DNA from: JAVEVH01 sp964430365 | GTDB lineage: Bacteria; Patescibacteriota; Dojkabacteria; SC72 | Assembly: GCA_964430365.1 (NCBI GenBank) | Contig: CAYSEU010000006.1 | Location: 1 to 24,842 of the forward strand | Length of the DNA stretch: 24,842 bases | Reading direction: 5' to 3' | Part shown: positions 22,434 through 24,842 of the stretch, piece after piece | Numbering within the stretch: the stretch's first letter is position 1 | Layout: the number at the start of each line of letters is the position of its first letter | Made by a program: the position numbers and the translations under genes | The notes under the pieces: model-generated | Database searches by the model: none | Seen by the model: the letters and a program-made list of their open reading frames with translations, nothing else | What the model was told of the DNA's origin: nothing

Positions 22434-22461
22434 TTGATAATATAAATTAATAATTTAAAAT
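22434..22461 (+). promoter_or_regulatory. Predicted promoter of the flavodoxin gene
   Basis: TTGATA (22434-22439) and TAAAAT (22456-22461) are separated by 16 bases. The -10 box ends nine bases before the ATG, which implies a leaderless or nearly leaderless transcript. Confidence 0.45.
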
Positions 22462-22470
22462 ATTGTAAAT

Positions 22471-22947
22471 ATGAAAACCTTAATAATATATGATTCCCTT
22501 CATGGTAATACCCAAGATATTGCTAAAGCAATATATGAAGGAATACAATCTCCAGACAAAAAAATATTACCTGTAGAGAAAGCTACTACACAAGATTTAA
22601 AAGATATACAGCTTCTAATAGTTGGATCTCCTACTCATGGAGGTACTGCTAAACCCTTACTATTAGAATTCCTAAAAAGAATTCCTAATGAGTCTTTAAA
22701 CGGTGTTAAAATAGCTACCTTTGATACTAGGTTTTTAGAAAGTAAACAGAAAACAGCTCTTAAATTACTAATGAAAGTAATAGGGTATGCAGCACCTAAG
22801 ATAGCAAAAAAATTAGAATCTAAGGGAGGAGTACTAGTAGATAAACCACAAGGATTTTTTGTTAAAGCAGAAAAAGGCCCCCTACTTCCAGATGAATTAG
22901 TTAGAGCTAAGAAATGGTCTATAGAGATACTAAGTAAAATTTCTTGA
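22471..22947 (+). CDS. Flavodoxin-like FMN-binding protein
   Basis: This 158-residue protein has the flavodoxin fold. The FMN phosphate loop is IIYDSLHGNTQDIAKAI (4-20, S-x-x-G-N-T), LLIVGSPTHGGTAKPLL (48-64) is the second flavin loop, and VKIATFDTRF (about 82-91) is the third strand region. It is likely a small electron carrier or a flavodoxin-domain oxidoreductase; the partner is unknown. The ending KGGVLVDKPQGFFVKAEKGPLLPDELVRAKKW is typical of the flavodoxin_5-like group. It ends with TGA. No Shine-Dalgarno site is present. Confidence 0.88.
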   Translation: MKTLIIYDSLHGNTQDIAKAIYEGIQSPDKKILPVEKATTQDLKDIQLLIVGSPTHGGTAKPLLLEFLKRIPNESLNGVKIATFDTRFLESKQKTALKLLMKVIGYAAPKIAKKLESKGGVLVDKPQGFFVKAEKGPLLPDELVRAKKWSIEILSKIS

Positions 22948-22972
22948 TTTTCTCATTAAGAAAGTACATACT
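22944..22972 (+). promoter_or_regulatory. Predicted promoter overlapping the flavodoxin stop codon
   Basis: TTGATT (22944-22949) contains the flavodoxin TGA stop. After a 17-base spacer comes CATACT (22967-22972), which ends eight bases before the ATG at 22981. The arrangement predicts a leaderless mRNA. Confidence 0.45.
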
Positions 22973-22980
22973 AAATATAT

Positions 22981-23370
22981 ATGAATTTCGCTTTACAAAA
23001 TATAGTAGCAGTTGCCTTAGTAATAGCTACTATATTAATAGGAACATATTTCCTCTTTTTAAGACAACCAGGTCAATACATACCAGAAACATGGGGACAA
23101 CTAGGATGTATACATCCTGTATATGTTAAAAATGATGACTTACAACCTAAAGTACAAAGAGGAGTGTTCTTTTCTCTTAATCAGTGTCTAAGCGAAGAAA
23201 GTATATTCAATACAAATGATATCGTACTCTTTGAAAGAGATGGAGAAGAGATGTTAGGAGTAGTAGAAGGAAGAGAGAAAGATATCTTTTCTGTAAATAC
23301 AGGTAAAGAAATAGTTGAGATAGAATCAGAACAGGTAGTAGCATACACTACACTACCATCTGAATACTAA
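22981..23370 (+). CDS. Membrane-anchored S24/S26 peptidase-like protein, apparently lacking the catalytic serine
   Basis: This 129-residue protein has one N-terminal membrane helix (about 7-27) and a small beta-rich domain facing outwards. PVYVKNDDLQPKVQRG (46-61) resembles the signal-peptidase box where SMxP lies, followed by TNDIVLFERDGEEMLGVVEGREKDIF (78-103), which resembles the GDIVxF...KRVVGxxGD region. The serine expected before M/L-x-P is aspartate (DDLQP), and no clear lysine base is seen. It may be a non-catalytic relative, or the similarity may be superficial. Its 3' end overlaps the convergent HAD gene by 18 bases. Confidence 0.5.
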   Translation: MNFALQNIVAVALVIATILIGTYFLFLRQPGQYIPETWGQLGCIHPVYVKNDDLQPKVQRGVFFSLNQCLSEESIFNTNDIVLFERDGEEMLGVVEGREKDIFSVNTGKEIVEIESEQVVAYTTLPSEY

Positions 23371-23781
23371 ACTAACCCTCCTATCATCATCAATCATTAA
23401 TACTTTCTCTCCATTACAAATATGTCTTAAGAAAAGATATATTACCTTAGATGTAAACCCCCTTCTGTAAAGAGACATACCTGTTAAATATATGTATATA
23501 TTTTTAGGATTAAGAAATACTTTCCAAGGAATATCTCTCAAGTTTTCTAATACATACATATCCATATCCTCCTTACCAACAATATGCTCAAAGGTATATA
23601 CATTGGGAAAAGATATCTGTTCTTTAGGTCTATTAGTAAGTAATCTAAGTGGGGTTTGAGGATACATCTTTCTAAGTCTTACATACTCGTCATATCCACT
23701 CTTAAGTAATTCTGATTTACCTGTTTGAGAATTGTCCTTAACCAAAGTATCATCTAAATCAAAGTATATATAATCGTACAT
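23353..23781 (-). CDS. HAD-superfamily hydrolase
   Basis: From the ATG at 23781 this is 142 residues. HAD motif I is IYFDLDDTLVKD (5-16, nucleophile Asp8 and acid Asp10), motif II is LRLLTNRP (about 44-51), and motif IV is VLMIDDDRR (about 127-135). It has a small cap or none, so it may act on a protein or a large phosphorylated substrate. The protein ends soon after motif IV. A GTG at 23808 would add nine residues (with a further ATG at 23796); the 23781 start puts motif I at the usual position. It overlaps the 3' end of the convergent S26-like gene by 18 bases. Confidence 0.8.
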   Translation of the reverse strand: MYDYIYFDLDDTLVKDNSQTGKSELLKSGYDEYVRLRKMYPQTPLRLLTNRPKEQISFPNVYTFEHIVGKEDMDMYVLENLRDIPWKVFLNPKNIYIYLTGMSLYRRGFTSKVIYLFLRHICNGEKVLMIDDDRRVSLVFRW

Positions 23782-23844
23782 ATATAAATATATCATAAAT
23801 ATATTCACATTTACTCCCCTACCCTATATACTCTTACTATATCT

Positions 23845-24842
23845 ATGTCAAAAGATCCAATACTTTTACAAGATCCATTACTACCTGAATATGTACCAAG
23901 TGTATACAGTAGTACAGAGGAGAAGAAAGAAAAGAAATCAGGCTCTAGGATTAACCCCTCTCAATTAGAGTACCTGTCTACAATGTATTACAATTTTAAA
24001 AAAGATGGAAAAGAACCCTCGTATACAGATCTAGACTCAAAGATAGAACCCTCTAAAACAGAAATATTAGAAAATGCACACTGGAGTATATATGGTACTC
24101 AGCTACACTCTCTCCAGTACTTTACACAGATATTTAAAAGAGCAGAATATTTTAACAGACTACCTACATATGAAGACTACCAATATACGTTCTTACAAAG
24201 AGACAGTACATATTACGATGCCCTACTAAAGATACAAGATATATCCAATATCTCTCCTAACCAAGATACCTTAGATATATCTCAAACGTATTGGAATGAG
24301 TGGAGAATGAATGGTCATGATTTTACTCCTAAAAAACATAAATATTACCGTATATCTCCTACTACAATACAAAATATGTGGGAAGATGGTGTAATACCCC
24401 TTAAAGATATCTATACCTTTAGAGATACCTTTAAAGAAAGTGAGAAATTAAATCCTACTAAAACTGTATTACTAAATGAGATATTCTTACTTACTAATCT
24501 CTACTTTAACGAAAGTAATATACAAATACCTACATTAGTAGATGAAATATGTATACCTAAGAATTTTCCAAAGAGTCCAATAGAGATAATCGATTACAAA
24601 ACAGGTAAACAATTTAAAAAACCAGGATACAAAGAAAGAGTACAAATATTTTTAATAATGACAGCTGTATTAACTAATGTAATAGATAGGGTACCTAATA
24701 TTGTATGGGAGGATATACCTACATTTAAGGGTAAAAAAGCAAGTAAGAAATTTATATCATCAATATTCTTTTCAGACTTAGTATCTAGATATGATGTACA
24801 TAGAGATAGTTTTAGATTTAAGTATGTTAATCCTCTTAATCA
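23845..24842 (+). CDS. Large protein with PD-(D/E)XK (RecB/Cas4-type) nuclease motif, 3' end outside window
   Basis: I translated this by hand from the ATG at 23845; 332 codons are open to the window edge. It starts with a charged low-complexity region (to about 35). Residues 79-230 are rich in aromatic residues and helical. At 231-270 lies LVDEICIP, then PIEIIDYKTGK (Asp250, Lys252), then ERVQIFLIMTAVL, which matches the RecB-family nuclease core (D...(D/E)-x-K...Q-x-x-x-Y). The motif-I Asp233 has Glu234 beside it in place of the usual GxxDRxD. It is probably a DNA repair, recombination or defence nuclease, but the rest of the protein is needed to say which. No Shine-Dalgarno is present; TTCACA-N17-TATACT lies upstream. 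Confidence 0.7.
   Translation, partial: MSKDPILLQDPLLPEYVPSVYSSTEEKKEKKSGSRINPSQLEYLSTMYYNFKKDGKEPSYTDLDSKIEPSKTEILENAHWSIYGTQLHSLQYFTQIFKRAEYFNRLPTYEDYQYTFLQRDSTYYDALLKIQDISNISPNQDTLDISQTYWNEWRMNGHDFTPKKHKYYRISPTTIQNMWEDGVIPLKDIYTFRDTFKESEKLNPTKTVLLNEIFLLTNLYFNESNIQIPTLVDEICIPKNFPKSPIEIIDYKTGKQFKKPGYKERVQIFLIMTAVLTNVIDRVPNIVWEDIPTFKGKKASKKFISSIFFSDLVSRYDVHRDSFRFKYVNPLN

Noticed and set aside
22944..23129. 61-codon open frame overlapping the start of the S26-like gene
   Set aside because: Different frame of the same DNA; the 22981 frame has a membrane helix and family-like motifs, this one has none.

Overview
The window looks like a chromosomal stretch of an AT-rich, small-genome bacterium, most likely of the Candidate Phyla Radiation (Patescibacteria). 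The evidence is the gene content (FtsZ, FtsA, FtsQ, FtsEX, a SEDS protein and UppP packed together; a TRM11-type RNA methylase between rplU and rpmA; short intergenic gaps; few Shine-Dalgarno sites), AGA/TTA-rich codon use and the compact tRNA genes. UGA acts as an ordinary stop (for example at 21195 and 22947) and release factor 2 is present, which argues against the UGA-recoding lineages (Gracilibacteria, Absconditabacteria). The exact class (Dojkabacteria, Katanobacteria, Microgenomates and so on) cannot be fixed from this window alone.

Layout. 1-7371, minus strand: a division and ribosome block transcribed in the order ftsQ, ftsA, ftsZ, DUF167 gene, rodA/ftsW-like, rplU (L21), TRM11-like methylase, rpmA (L27), and a SpoU-type rRNA methylase cut by the window edge. 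7447-9782: a DedA-like membrane protein, tRNA-Phe and tRNA-Gly on the opposite strand, a secreted cohesin-like protein anchored by one C-terminal membrane helix, and undecaprenyl-diphosphatase. 9779-11431: gpmI (glycolysis). 11474-16811, plus strand: prfB, ftsE, ftsX, a coiled-coil M23 peptidase, and a SurA/PrsA-like membrane chaperone, closed by a strong hairpin terminator. 16828-17421: ribosome hibernation factor. 17542-18529: two related small proteins of unknown function, then tRNA-Asn.

18635-22398 is an accessory-looking stretch beside tRNA-Asn: an EEP-family hydrolase, a SAM methyltransferase with an unknown partner, then five consecutive small three-helix membrane proteins, each with its own Shine-Dalgarno site and almost no spacing, ending in a long structured terminator. 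22471-24842: a flavodoxin, a membrane-anchored protein resembling a signal peptidase without its serine, a HAD-type hydrolase, and the start of a large protein with a RecB/Cas4-like PD-(D/E)XK nuclease core that runs off the window.

How the genes fit together. Most of the window concerns septal peptidoglycan: FtsZ/FtsA/FtsQ build the divisome, the SEDS protein polymerises glycan strands, UppP recycles the lipid carrier, and FtsEX would gate the M23 peptidase encoded directly downstream, as FtsEX gates EnvC or PcsB elsewhere. The most notable finding is that this M23 domain appears circularly permuted: the HxH half precedes the HxxxD half, yet the full set of zinc and catalytic residues is kept. 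The second is the five-gene array of same-topology mini membrane proteins.
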